From contig NSIH01000012.1 in NCBI GenBank assembly GCA_002737315.1, forward strand, positions 1 through 34,398: a stretch of DNA of 34,398 nt, read 5' to 3'. Under the pieces are notes generated by a model. It was not told the DNA's origin. It searched no databases and saw only the letters and a program-made list of their open reading frames with translations. Of this stretch, positions 1 through 8,798 are shown in pieces (the stretch's first letter is position 1; every line of letters begins with the position of its first letter). The DNA comes from Flavobacteriales bacterium (GTDB lineage: Bacteria; Bacteroidota; Bacteroidia; Flavobacteriales; Schleiferiaceae). The translations under genes and the position numbers were made by a program.

Positions 1-2045
1 AGGGTTACGCGTTGAAATCCTTTAAGCGCTTTAGTCGGGTAGAGCTGCCCGTTGCCTTGGCGGCTCACGTAGAGCTGGACCACTTCGCTCCCGGCGCGCG
101 GTCCGGTATTGCTTAGGGTCAGGGTCGCAGTCCAGCCTGTTTCGGTGGGCTCAACCCATAAGTTTTGGTAGTCAAACGAGGTATAGCTCAGCCCAAAACC
201 AAAGGGAAAAGCCGGAGCATTGGATTCATCGGTGTAGTGCGACCAAAAAACTTCGGTCTTGGGCCCCGGGCGGCCGGTTGAGAAGGCGTCGTAGTGCAGC
301 GGAATTTGCCCCTCGCTGCGCACAAAGGTCATAGGCAGGCGGCCGTAGGGCTCGCGGGACCCTTTCAGCACGTCGGCCACGGCGGTTCCGCCCATGGTTC
401 CGGGCTGCCAGGCCCAAAGGATTGCTGCGGCCCCTTCCTGCATCCAGGGCTCAAGAATCAGGGGCCGGCCTGCATAGACAACCAGCACTACCGGCTTGCC
501 GGTTTTAAAGGCTTTGCGCACAAGGTCTTGCTGCACAGGGCTAATTCTCAGGGATGCACGGCTTCGGCCTTCACCCGACTCGTATCCGTGCTCGCCGACG
601 GCCAAAACGAGGACCTCTTGAGAACGCAGTGCCTTCAGGGCGCGGTCGTTGCCGCTAAAGTCCGTGCTGTTCAGGGTCAATTCCGTGGCAAATGCCTCGG
701 GGCCAATAGAATGAGGCGCAGACGGAGCAAAGAGCCATGATGCTTCGGTTGCTTCGGCAAGAGATTGCGCAGACTGATCCTTAGCCGAAACGCGCCAGTT
801 GCCCAGAACGCCATTTTTATCGGCTGCGAAGGGCCCAGTTAAGCCCACTCGAAGCGAGGAATTAAGCGGTAAAATGCCCTTGTTTTTCAATAAAACAGAG
901 GATTTAACAGCCATTTCATAGGCCTGTGGACGCAGGTCGGGTAGGCTTAACTGCTTGCAGTATAGGTAGGGGTCGTCCATCAGCCCAAGCCTGAACTTCA
1001 GCTCGAGTATTCTGCGGGCGGACTCGCGAAACCTCAGGCTGTCGCGGCTGCTGCTGCGCGCCAGTTCCAGTCCATAGCGCAGGTAGGCGTCGGACTCCAT
1101 ATCTACGTCGCATCCCGCGGCGAGTGAGCGCTTGGCAGCTTCTCGAAGGTCTTTGGCCTGTCCGTGCGCAATGGTTTCTGCAATAGATCCCCAGTCCGAA
1201 ACGACGACGCCGTCAAAGCCCATGCGCCCCCGGAGCTCGCCCCAGAGTTGCGCCGAATCAAGGGTGCTGGCAATTCCGTTGGCCGCGCTAAAGGCCGTCA
1301 TTACGGTGGCTGCACCGGCCCTAACTCCCGCTTCAAACGGGGGTAAAATCCAGTTATACAGAGTATGTGCGCTAAAGTCGGTGGTGGCATAATCACGGCC
1401 AGCCAGCGGGAATCCGTAGCCCGAGAAGTGCTTGAGGCAGGCTGCCAAGGTGCTCGGGTCGGCCAGATCCTTGCCCTGAAAACCGCGAACCCTGGCCTCT
1501 GCGATGCGGGACCCCAAATAGGGATCTTCACCGGCGCCTTCCATAACCCGCCCCCAGCGGGGATCGCGGCTGATGTCTACCATGGGAGCAAAGGTCCAGT
1601 TTATGCCATCGGCGGTTGCTTCAAGCGCTGCTGCGCGGGCAGAGGCTTCAATGGCGTCGAGGTCCCAACTGGACGCTTCGGCCAGGGGAATCGGGCTGAG
1701 CGTGCGGTACCCGTGGATTACGTCCAAACCAAAAATTAGGGGAATTCCGAGGCGGGTTTCTTCGACTACTACTTTTTGCAGGGCCCGTACCTCGGCCACT
1801 CCTGAAACGTTTAAAACGGAGCCAACCAGGCCATTTTTAAGAGCTTTAACGCGGGCCTCGAGCCAATCGTTGCCCTCGGGCATGGGCCCGGTGGCATTCC
1901 AAAAGCCGTTGTATTGGTTGGTTTGACCAACCAACTCCTCGAGGGTCATGAGCGCAAGCACACTGTCTGCGCGCGCTGCAGCATCCTTTACCTGAGCAAA
2001 AAGCGCAGTGGGAATAAGAAAAAAGGCTAAAAGTCTAGAAACCAT
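1..2045 (-). CDS. GH3 beta-glucosidase, secreted (3' end cut by window edge)
   Basis: Exo-acting beta-glucosidase of glycoside hydrolase family 3, expected to release glucose from oligosaccharides in the periplasm. I translated it by hand from ATG at 2045: 681 codons are visible and no stop is reached, so the C-terminus lies outside. A signal peptide (about residues 1-18, ending ALFAQ) is followed by the (beta/alpha)8 domain with KHFSGYG (Lys205-His206) and the nucleophile in VVVSDWG (Asp284). The second domain holds VGEHGYESGEGRSR, where Glu489 or Glu492 is the likely acid/base. FGFGLSYTSF at about 615 marks the start of the fibronectin-III-like C-terminal domain. It is the last PUL gene, 117 bases after the GH16 gene and behind a 12-bp hairpin. 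TACTTTTA (2060-2053, minus) lies 7 bases before the ATG, so its own promoter is possible. Family is certain; exact linkage specificity is inferred from the neighbours. Confidence 0.93.
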   Translation of the reverse strand, partial: MVSRLLAFFLIPTALFAQVKDAAARADSVLALMTLEELVGQTNQYNGFWNATGPMPEGNDWLEARVKALKNGLVGSVLNVSGVAEVRALQKVVVEETRLGIPLIFGLDVIHGYRTLSPIPLAEASSWDLDAIEASARAAALEATADGINWTFAPMVDISRDPRWGRVMEGAGEDPYLGSRIAEARVRGFQGKDLADPSTLAACLKHFSGYGFPLAGRDYATTDFSAHTLYNWILPPFEAGVRAGAATVMTAFSAANGIASTLDSAQLWGELRGRMGFDGVVVSDWGSIAETIAHGQAKDLREAAKRSLAAGCDVDMESDAYLRYGLELARSSSRDSLRFRESARRILELKFRLGLMDDPYLYCKQLSLPDLRPQAYEMAVKSSVLLKNKGILPLNSSLRVGLTGPFAADKNGVLGNWRVSAKDQSAQSLAEATEASWLFAPSAPHSIGPEAFATELTLNSTDFSGNDRALKALRSQEVLVLAVGEHGYESGEGRSRASLRISPVQQDLVRKAFKTGKPVVLVVYAGRPLILEPWMQEGAAAILWAWQPGTMGGTAVADVLKGSREPYGRLPMTFVRSEGQIPLHYDAFSTGRPGPKTEVFWSHYTDESNAPAFPFGFGLSYTSFDYQNLWVEPTETGWTATLTLSNTGPRAGSEVVQLYVSRQGNGQLYPTKALKGFQRVT

Positions 2046-2052
2046 GGTCGGG

Positions 2053-2089
2053 TAAAAGTAATAAGGGGAGGGGTGTTCCCTCCCCTTAT
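2053..2089 (-). terminator. 12-bp perfect intercistronic hairpin before GH3
   Basis: Arms ATAAGGGGAGGG (2061-2072) and CCCTCCCCTTAT (2078-2089) are perfect inverted repeats around a 5-base loop. On the minus strand the hairpin is followed by TACTTTTACC, a broken T-run, and the GH3 ATG begins 15 bases beyond the stem. It could be a terminator or attenuator at the end of susCD-GH16, an mRNA-stabilising 3' end, or a structure limiting ribosome access to GH3. The hairpin is directly visible; its role is not. Confidence 0.6.
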
Positions 2090-2162
2090 GTTTTATGCTA
2101 CTGCCTTAATGCGCTACAATAGAACCGTAGGGATTAAATGGTTAAAGGACTAGAATTGGGAT

Positions 2163-3308
2163 TTATTGAAATACACGGATGTAGTCCACAAACATGGACT
2201 GCGGAAAAACAGTGGATGCGTCGGGTGATCCCGGCCAGTTGCCGCCCACAGCGATATTGGCGATAAAGAAAAACGGAGCATTATGCCGGTAGGTTGCCGG
2301 GCTAACATGGCTGTTGTTCACCGTGTGGTAGAGTTGATCGTCTACGAGAAACTGAAGGGACCCTTCGACCCAGATCAAGCTGAAAACATGGTAGGACTGA
2401 GAAAAATCTCCCTGGGGCTTGGTGAAGGTTCCGGTACGGTAGGTTGACCCACCGCCCTGCGCACCCCAGTGCGCCGTTCCATGCACTTTATTGGGCTGAT
2501 GGCCAATGAGTTCCATAATATCAGTCTCTCCGCAGGCAGGCCAACCCACCTGGCTAATGTTTGCGCCGAGCATCCAAAGTGCTGGCCAAATGCCCTGGCC
2601 TTTAGGGAGTTTGGCCCGTATGTCGATTCGCCCGTACTGGAACTCGCGCTTGCCTTGCGTGGTAAGACGCGCAGAAGTGTAGTTGGCACCGCTGAAGGAC
2701 TCCTGGCGGGCGGTAATAATCATGCGGCCGTTTTCAAGACTGACGTTGCTCGGGCCACTGCGGTAGTACTGAAGCTCGTTGTTACCCCAACCGCTGTTGC
2801 CGGTTTCGTAGTTCCAGGACTCGGTATTTAGAGCGCTTCCGTCAAATTCATCGGCCCAAACTAGGCTGTATCCGGGGTAGCTCGTCGGGCTGACGAATCC
2901 ACTGTCGGCGCCTGAATAGGCGTCGTCGTTCTCTAGGGTGAGGGTAAAAAATGGATTGGGAAGAAGCATGTTCCTGGGTTCTGAAAACGAAACCCAAAGG
3001 CTCTCGTCGGGCTCATGGGCGATATCTCCCAAAATGTCAATACGAATTTCAGCTTGCTTTTGGCCCTTCGCCCAATTAACGGTGCCTGAGTAGGGGCTAA
3101 AGTCTTCTCCGGCTGTGGCAGTTTGCCCAATTAATTCTACTCGTGCGGACGCTTCCCGAGGGGCGGGCTCGCTGAGTTCAAATCCGACGACCAATTCTCG
3201 TGGGCTGTTCCCTTCGGCAATGCGCAGGTCTTCGGCAACCAAAAACGGAAGATCTGCTGAAGCGCAGGCGGCCACAAAGGCAAGGGGAATAATAATGAAC
3301 ACCTTCAT
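2163..3308 (-). CDS. GH16 endo-beta-1,3-glucanase (laminarinase-like) lipoprotein with Calx-beta domain
   Basis: 381-residue lipoprotein. The start is ATG 3308, which overlaps the stop of the upstream gene by one base (TAATG); the frame stays open further upstream but that part is not protein-like. Lipobox VAAC puts the lipidated Cys at 15. Residues about 25-128 look like a Calx-beta domain (AEGN start, TATAGEDF, DILGD, PDES). From about 145 a complete GH16 domain follows, with WADEFDG, NNELQYY, GIWPALWML and the catalytic signature ETDIME: Glu261 nucleophile, Asp263, Glu266 acid/base. The shape of that signature and the PUL context point to an endo-acting laminarinase (beta-1,3 or mixed-linkage glucan) rather than an agarase or carrageenase, but linkage is inferred. 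Likely cell-surface or periplasmic, supplying oligosaccharides to the SusC/SusD pair. Confidence 0.93.
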   Translation of the reverse strand: MKVFIIIPLAFVAACASADLPFLVAEDLRIAEGNSPRELVVGFELSEPAPREASARVELIGQTATAGEDFSPYSGTVNWAKGQKQAEIRIDILGDIAHEPDESLWVSFSEPRNMLLPNPFFTLTLENDDAYSGADSGFVSPTSYPGYSLVWADEFDGSALNTESWNYETGNSGWGNNELQYYRSGPSNVSLENGRMIITARQESFSGANYTSARLTTQGKREFQYGRIDIRAKLPKGQGIWPALWMLGANISQVGWPACGETDIMELIGHQPNKVHGTAHWGAQGGGSTYRTGTFTKPQGDFSQSYHVFSLIWVEGSLQFLVDDQLYHTVNNSHVSPATYRHNAPFFFIANIAVGGNWPGSPDASTVFPQSMFVDYIRVFQ

Positions 3309-4195
3309 TAGGGATTGGAGCGCAGGGTGAATCTCCAAAGTCCGCCGCCCCAATTCACCTCGATCTCCATGGTGCGAACCCCCGTAGCGGGGTCTTCGTT
3401 GGCCGACAGAACGTCGTAGGTTATGGAACTGACGGGAACAAGAGTTTCTGCGCCGTTGGCCGCCTTGGGCAGGCCTAGGAATGCTCCAAGACCGAGCATT
3501 TGAATTTGGTCGCGTGCCACAGAACCCCCGGCCGGAATCAGCGAAAACGCATGCGTTCCGCTGCCCCAGGCTGCCTTGGTGCCGGTGAGTACGCTCTCGG
3601 GCGAGCAGCCGATTGCGGCGGCGCCCATGTAGAGTTCGGCCCAAATGTCGCCTTTGGTGTCGTATTCCACGGTTCCGTCGGCCCTAAAAATCCACTCGTC
3701 GTTGTAGGCGCAAGGGCGGTCCGTTGCCGCGGTGGCTCCGATGGCCCACCAGGTTTGGCTGCCGTCTACGGGTCCTACCCACAGCGACCCGGCAATGGGG
3801 GCCAGCTTCCAGGTGCGTTCGGTGCAGCCAGAGAGGTATTCCATCATCCCGGTACAGGGAGGCACAAGGTCACGGTAGATCACTACCTCAGCGGAGTCCA
3901 CAGACATACCTCCTTGGTTAAAGACAAAGTGCTTGACCGTGTAGGTGCCAGCGCGCGTGATCTCAACAGTAGCTTCGGCTCCCTCGGCAAGGGCGCCGTT
4001 AGAAACCTCCCAGCGGTACATAAAGGGCTCGCCAGTGGCCGTGCTTTGAAGCTGTACGGTGTTGGAATCGATCATGGTTACCGTGAACGAAGCCGCTGGC
4101 AAAGCGCCAAGCGGAGTTTTGTCTTCCTCAAAGGGTTGGCAGGCAGCAAAGGCCGCTAGCAGGGCTAGCGATAAAAATCGGGTAATCGTCTTCAT
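3308..4195 (-). CDS. PKD-type surface glycan-binding lipoprotein of the PUL
   Basis: 295 residues starting at ATG 4195, which overlaps the susD stop by one base (TGATG). Signal peptide with lipobox (AFAAC, Cys19), followed by QPFEEDK, an acidic stretch resembling the Bacteroidota surface-export signal for lipoproteins. Residues about 35-115 resemble a PKD domain (GEPFMYRWEVSNG, GTYTVKHFVFN). The C-terminal half (about 120-295) starts with LSGCTERTWKLAP and is rich in Trp and aromatic residues, suitable for a carbohydrate-binding beta-sandwich. No catalytic motif seen. The third position after susC-susD is where SusE/F-like surface glycan-binding proteins usually sit, and PKD lipoproteins occur there in flavobacterial laminarin PULs. 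Ligand binding is inference; sequence identity to SusE is not obvious. Confidence 0.75.
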   Translation of the reverse strand: MKTITRFLSLALLAAFAACQPFEEDKTPLGALPAASFTVTMIDSNTVQLQSTATGEPFMYRWEVSNGALAEGAEATVEITRAGTYTVKHFVFNQGGMSVDSAEVVIYRDLVPPCTGMMEYLSGCTERTWKLAPIAGSLWVGPVDGSQTWWAIGATAATDRPCAYNDEWIFRADGTVEYDTKGDIWAELYMGAAAIGCSPESVLTGTKAAWGSGTHAFSLIPAGGSVARDQIQMLGLGAFLGLPKAANGAETLVPVSSITYDVLSANEDPATGVRTMEIEVNWGGGLWRFTLRSNP

Positions 4196-5685
4196 CAGTA
4201 GTTGGGATTTTGAATTAGTGCGCCCTGTGCGGCGTCCATTTCGGTTTGTGGTATGGGTAGCCATTGGTGCTTGGGGCTTTGGTAGCCCTTAGACCCAAGG
4301 ACTTCGGCGGCTTTGCCCGTGCGGACCAGGTCAAAGAAGCGGTGGCCTTCGGTGGCAAGTTCCAAGCGGCGCTCCAGGGCGATGGCATCGAGCAGGGCAG
4401 CTCCGCTGGCCTGAATGGTTTGCAGTCCGGCGCGCAGGCGAACTTGGTTGAGGTAGCCGCGTGCAGTGGACTCGCTGCCGCCGCTTCGCGCTAGGCCTTC
4501 AGCGGCCATGAGCAAAACGTCTGCGTAGCGAATCGAGCGCACGTTCGTGCCCCAATTGAGTGCGGGCTCTCCGTCGGCCGAGAGCGCTTCCTTTCGGGGT
4601 GCGTACTTGTAGACAAAAAATCCGGTGTTTTGAAAGCCGGGGTCGTAGCTCGCTCCGGCAAGAGAGTCGGCAGCAATAATGGTAGAGGCGCGGCGCGGAT
4701 CTCCGGCCATTGCATCATAGAGTTCCTGGCTCACTGGAGCAAAGCCCCAGCCTGGAGAATAAACGGGGCCGTCAAAGTCGCGCATTCCGCACATCTGAAC
4801 GCCCACGTTGCCTTCTCCGTAGCCGCTGCCAAAAACTTCCCAACCCACGGTAGAGTTCTCGGAATAGGCGATTTCAAAGACACTCTCGACCCCGTGCTCC
4901 TGGGCCCGGGTAAAAATATCCGCAAAGTTGGGCGTCAAGGAATAGGCATTGGATTGAATAACCTCCTCGGTCAGCTGGGCGACCTGGTCCATTTTCACGT
5001 TCATGTAGAGGTAGCCACGGGCAAGAAGGGCCTTGGCGGCACCCTGCGTTACGCGGCCTTTTTCGGAACCTCCAACCTGTAGGGGCAAGTTGGGAATGGC
5101 GGCCAGCAGGTCTGATTCAATTTGGGCAAAGGTTTCTTCTGGAGTAGCCATTGTCACTTCGTAGTACTCCTGAGGGCTCAGTGTTTTGGTGATCAGGGGC
5201 ACCGAACCAAACAAGCGAAGCAGGTCAAGGTAGAAGAAGGCGCGCAGGTACTTAGCCTCTGAGCTAGTGCGGAGCACAAACTCGTCGGTAACTCCAGGAA
5301 CCCCCTCGATTTTTTCAAGAAAAAGGTTGGCTCGGTAGATCCCGCGGTAGTTTTTGCGCCAAAGGCCCGCCTGCGGCCCCAAGTTGGGGTTAAGCGTGAA
5401 GTTGTCGTAGGCTACGAATGAGGGCTGGTCGCTTGCGTCGCTGCCGCCTGCGTGGCAGTCGTCGGAGGCTACGATTTGAAGCAGGTACATGACCGAATAA
5501 CCCGTCTGATCGTTCCATTGGAGCACGTCATAAACGCTTACCAAGGCTTCGTAGGCCTGGCCTGAGTTCTGGTAGTAGTTGATTTCTAGTTCGCGGCCGA
5601 TGGGGTCCACGTTCAAAAAATCGCGTCCGCAGCTCGACAGGGCCAGAGCGCCCGCTGCAATCAAAGAAAAGTAATTCGTCTTCAT
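4195..5685 (-). CDS. susD: SusD/RagB-family outer-membrane glycan-binding lipoprotein
   Basis: 496 residues; ATG 5685 overlaps the susC stop by one base (TAATG). Signal peptide with lipobox ALSSC, lipidated Cys19, then GRDFLNVDP, the family's usual opening. The N-terminal region carries the TPR-like pattern (YEALVSVYDVLQW, YRANLFLEKIEGV, EAKYLRAFFYLDLLRLFG) and the C-terminus has IRYADVLLMAAE, RGYLNQVRLRAGL and ERRLELATEGHRFFDLVRTG, all characteristic of RagB/SusD. It acts as the lid on the SusC barrel, capturing oligosaccharide at the cell surface. Gene symbol denotes homology, not starch specificity; with GH16 and GH3 as partners the glycan is more likely a beta-glucan. Confidence 0.96.
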   Translation of the reverse strand: MKTNYFSLIAAGALALSSCGRDFLNVDPIGRELEINYYQNSGQAYEALVSVYDVLQWNDQTGYSVMYLLQIVASDDCHAGGSDASDQPSFVAYDNFTLNPNLGPQAGLWRKNYRGIYRANLFLEKIEGVPGVTDEFVLRTSSEAKYLRAFFYLDLLRLFGSVPLITKTLSPQEYYEVTMATPEETFAQIESDLLAAIPNLPLQVGGSEKGRVTQGAAKALLARGYLYMNVKMDQVAQLTEEVIQSNAYSLTPNFADIFTRAQEHGVESVFEIAYSENSTVGWEVFGSGYGEGNVGVQMCGMRDFDGPVYSPGWGFAPVSQELYDAMAGDPRRASTIIAADSLAGASYDPGFQNTGFFVYKYAPRKEALSADGEPALNWGTNVRSIRYADVLLMAAEGLARSGGSESTARGYLNQVRLRAGLQTIQASGAALLDAIALERRLELATEGHRFFDLVRTGKAAEVLGSKGYQSPKHQWLPIPQTEMDAAQGALIQNPNY

Positions 5686-8600
5686 TAGTTCAAAGAGGTT
5701 GAAAATCCAATAGAATGAGTGCGAGCCTGAGGGTAGATTCCGCGGTCAACGCCAAAGCCGTTGCCGATTTCGGGATCAAACCCGCGGTACTTAGTCAGGG
5801 TAAATAGGTTGATGCCCGAATAGTAAAGGCGGCAGCGCTTTAAGCCGATTTTTGCGGCCAAAGCTTCGGGAAGGGTGTAGCCTATCTGGGCGGTTTTAAC
5901 GCGCAGAAAGCTTCCGTCTTCTACATAAAAGCTAGAACTGCGAGCAAAATTGGTATTCTTGTCGAGTGCAGTAAGGCGTGCGTAGTGGTCGGAACTTCCT
6001 TCTCCAGTCCAGCGGTCCAGGGCCGAGGCGTTCATGTTGGCCGAGGGTAAGTCGTATCGGCGCGTAGCGTTGTAAATCTGGTTGCCCGCCACCCCTTGCA
6101 AAAAGAGCACCGCATCCCAGCCGCCAAAGCGAGCGTTCAGGGTTGCACCAAAGGCAAAGTCTGGAGTGGGGTTGCCAATGATGGTTCGGTCGTCGGCATC
6201 GAGGATTCCGTCGTTGTTGACGTCCTTGAAGCGAAAGTCGCCAGCTACTGCGTCGGGCTGAAGAAGTCCGCCCTCGGCATTGATGTGCGCATCGACTTCA
6301 GCGGAATTTTGGAACACCCCGTCGGCCATGTAGCCAAAGAAGTAGCCGATGGGCAAGCCCTCTTGAATTCTGGTTATTTCAAGACCCTGGGGACCCCAGC
6401 GCTGGCCAGGAAGGTAGCCGCCTTCGTTGCCCAAGTAGACCACTTCGTTGCGCAGGTAGCTCACGTTGCCCGCAATGCGAATGCTGCGGTCGAGGCTAAA
6501 ACTCCGGTCGTACCCTGCCTCAAAGTCAACACCCATATTGAGCATTCGGCCTACGTTGGCCGTGGGGGCATTGTTTCCTACGTAGTCGGGAAGCACTGGA
6601 CGCGTCTTCATGTCGTAGGTTGCCCGGTGGTACAAATCGATGTTGGTATACAGGTACTTGCCCCAGCGAATGTCCGCGCCAAGGTTGGCTTGGCCGACGC
6701 GCTCCCAACGCAGGTCTGGGTTGGCAATCTGGCTGGGAGAGGTTCCGTTTTGCATGAACTCGTTGTAGCCAAAACTGTAGTTGCGTCCGCCCGAAATCGT
6801 CGCGGCATACTCCAGGGAACCGGCGGCGTCGTTGCCGCTCATTCCATAGCCCAATCGAAGTTTCAGCCCCGTTATCAGGTTAGAGGACCACCAGGATTCC
6901 TTGTGGAGGTTCCAGCCCGTTGAAAGCGACGGAAAGTAGCCCCAGCGAAAGTTGGGTCCGAATCGGCTCGAGGCATCGCCGCGCAAAATCACCGTGGCGA
7001 GGTAGCGGTCGTCGTAGTCGTAGTTGACACGGCCAAAGTAGGATTCGATGGCGTAGCGCTCCCACTTGCCCCCATAGACCCGCTCGCTCTCTGCATTGCG
7101 GGCATAGCTGATGGTGGCAAATCCGAATTCGTCGGTGGGTACGTCGCGTTTGCTGCCTCCCATATAGCTGCCATTGACCTCCTGCGCGGAATGTCCGACA
7201 ACTCCGTCGACGTGGTGGGCGCCGAAGTCTTTGCTGTAGTTCAAGGTGTTGTCCCACATCCAAGAGAAGGCGCGGTTAAAGCTTTGGGTTACCAAATTGG
7301 TATCCAAGAAGTTGGTGGCGTTCAGGTAGTAGGCCGGAATGAATCCGTTGCCGCCATAAAAAGCCAAATCAATACCCATGCTGCTGCGAGCCGAGAATCC
7401 GCCACCAAGGTTCAATTCGGCATAGGACTGGTGAATGATTTTGTCGGACCAGCCCACATTGGTGTTGGTAAGCAGTGCCGCCAGGGGATTCACCACTTCG
7501 CTGGTTACGCGGGGTGAAACAGCATAAATTCCGCCTTCGTCGCGGACCAAATTGCGTCGCAGTACCCCGCCCACGGTGTAGGGAGAACCACTGAGAAGCT
7601 GGGGATTGGTCTCGTAGACTGGCGTGAGGGGGTCCATGTTCAGCGCTCGGCCAAGGGGTGAACCAAATTCGGTGTTTTCGGCCACGGACTGGCTCGTGTT
7701 GTGGGTGTAGGCGGTGCTCATTCCCACCTTGATGGCCCGGTGCACCTGGTTGGTGGTATTCAGTCGGGCCGTAATCCGCTCAAAATTGGAACGCCCTGGA
7801 GCAACAATGCCTTCTTGGCGAAAGCGGCCCACCGAGGCAAAATAGCTGCCGTCCTTGCTGCTCTGCGACATACTAACGTCGAGGGCCTCCACGGGAGCGT
7901 TGCGGTTGAATATCGCGTCTTGCCAGTCGGTTCCCTCACCGAGGGAGCGGGGGTCTAAGTAGGGAATCGCTTGACCTGCCGCGCCGGCCATTTCGTTTTG
8001 AAGGGTGGCATACTCCGTGGCATTAAGCGCCGAAACCTTGCGCCAAGGGTTTTGCAGCCCACGGTATCCCGACACCGTTACGTTCATCTGCCCAACGGAT
8101 CCCTTGCCGCTTTTGGTGGTTACGATAATTACCCCGTTTGCACCGCGCGCCCCATAAATTGCTGCTGACGCCGCATCCTTAAGCACTTCAATCGTTTCAA
8201 TATCGTTGGGATTCAGGTAGTCTATGCCTCCACCGATAACCACACCGTCCACTACATACAGCGGGTCCGACCCGTTAATCGATGCCGTTCCGCGAATGCG
8301 GACCACGCTCCCGGCCCCAGGCTGGCCAGAACTTTGGGTTACCTGAACTCCTGCGGTTCGCCCCTGTAGGGCCTGCTCCACACGAAAAAGACTCATGCTT
8401 TCGAGGTCTTTGGCCTTGACCTGGGCGATGGATCCGGTGACGTTGCTCTTTTTTTGCGTACCAAAACCAACCACGACGATTTCGTCGAGCTCCGTAGCTT
8501 CAGTGCGGAGCGCTACGCGCATTCCATCGCGAGCGGCAACCACCATGTCGGTGTAGCCGAGGGCCCTGACGCGAAGGGTGCTTCCCGAAGCCGCTTTAAT

Positions 8601-8798
8601 GAGAAACCTTCCTTGGGCATCGGTGGTTGCGAGTACTTTACCGCCCGAGGCGAGGCTAATTACTGCGTTGGGAATGGCGGCGTCTACCCCAAATTCTATC
8701 ACGGTTCCTTGAATTTCTTGATTCTTAACCTGACCCTGGGCTGTTGGGGCTAGGGTTAGAAGCAGCACAGAAAGCAGACCGACTAAACTCTTTTTCAT
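5685..8798 (-). CDS. susC: SusC/RagA-family TonB-linked outer-membrane transporter
   Basis: 1037 residues from ATG 8798, chosen because a signal peptide (MKKSLVGLLSVLLL...TAQGQ) begins there; the frame could be extended 11 codons upstream without a signal-like sequence. Order: signal peptide 1-22; CarboxypepD_reg-like domain about 26-97 (GTVIEFGVDAAIPNAVISL, ATTDAQGRF); TonB-box-like DEIVVVGFG at 105-113; plug domain with GTASINGSDPLYVVDGV and AAIYGARGANGVIIVTTKSG; then a long beta-barrel ending in GFSTSLN. Imports oligosaccharides with SusD, powered by TonB-ExbBD. First gene of the PUL; no sensor, sigma/anti-sigma pair or HTCS gene lies beside it in the window. Confidence 0.96.
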   Translation of the reverse strand: MKKSLVGLLSVLLLTLAPTAQGQVKNQEIQGTVIEFGVDAAIPNAVISLASGGKVLATTDAQGRFLIKAASGSTLRVRALGYTDMVVAARDGMRVALRTEATELDEIVVVGFGTQKKSNVTGSIAQVKAKDLESMSLFRVEQALQGRTAGVQVTQSSGQPGAGSVVRIRGTASINGSDPLYVVDGVVIGGGIDYLNPNDIETIEVLKDAASAAIYGARGANGVIIVTTKSGKGSVGQMNVTVSGYRGLQNPWRKVSALNATEYATLQNEMAGAAGQAIPYLDPRSLGEGTDWQDAIFNRNAPVEALDVSMSQSSKDGSYFASVGRFRQEGIVAPGRSNFERITARLNTTNQVHRAIKVGMSTAYTHNTSQSVAENTEFGSPLGRALNMDPLTPVYETNPQLLSGSPYTVGGVLRRNLVRDEGGIYAVSPRVTSEVVNPLAALLTNTNVGWSDKIIHQSYAELNLGGGFSARSSMGIDLAFYGGNGFIPAYYLNATNFLDTNLVTQSFNRAFSWMWDNTLNYSKDFGAHHVDGVVGHSAQEVNGSYMGGSKRDVPTDEFGFATISYARNAESERVYGGKWERYAIESYFGRVNYDYDDRYLATVILRGDASSRFGPNFRWGYFPSLSTGWNLHKESWWSSNLITGLKLRLGYGMSGNDAAGSLEYAATISGGRNYSFGYNEFMQNGTSPSQIANPDLRWERVGQANLGADIRWGKYLYTNIDLYHRATYDMKTRPVLPDYVGNNAPTANVGRMLNMGVDFEAGYDRSFSLDRSIRIAGNVSYLRNEVVYLGNEGGYLPGQRWGPQGLEITRIQEGLPIGYFFGYMADGVFQNSAEVDAHINAEGGLLQPDAVAGDFRFKDVNNDGILDADDRTIIGNPTPDFAFGATLNARFGGWDAVLFLQGVAGNQIYNATRRYDLPSANMNASALDRWTGEGSSDHYARLTALDKNTNFARSSSFYVEDGSFLRVKTAQIGYTLPEALAAKIGLKRCRLYYSGINLFTLTKYRGFDPEIGNGFGVDRGIYPQARTHSIGFSTSLN

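Noticed and set aside
294-740. Plus-strand ORF inside the left-edge region (and similar ones to 1926)
   Set aside because: Shadow of the GH3 gene, which is confirmed by its catalytic motifs on the minus strand.
3309-3644. Upstream in-frame extension of the GH16 ORF (about 112 codons)
   Set aside because: It overlaps the PKD-lipoprotein gene, has Arg-rich non-protein-like composition, and a lipoprotein signal peptide begins exactly at ATG 3308 with a stop-start overlap.
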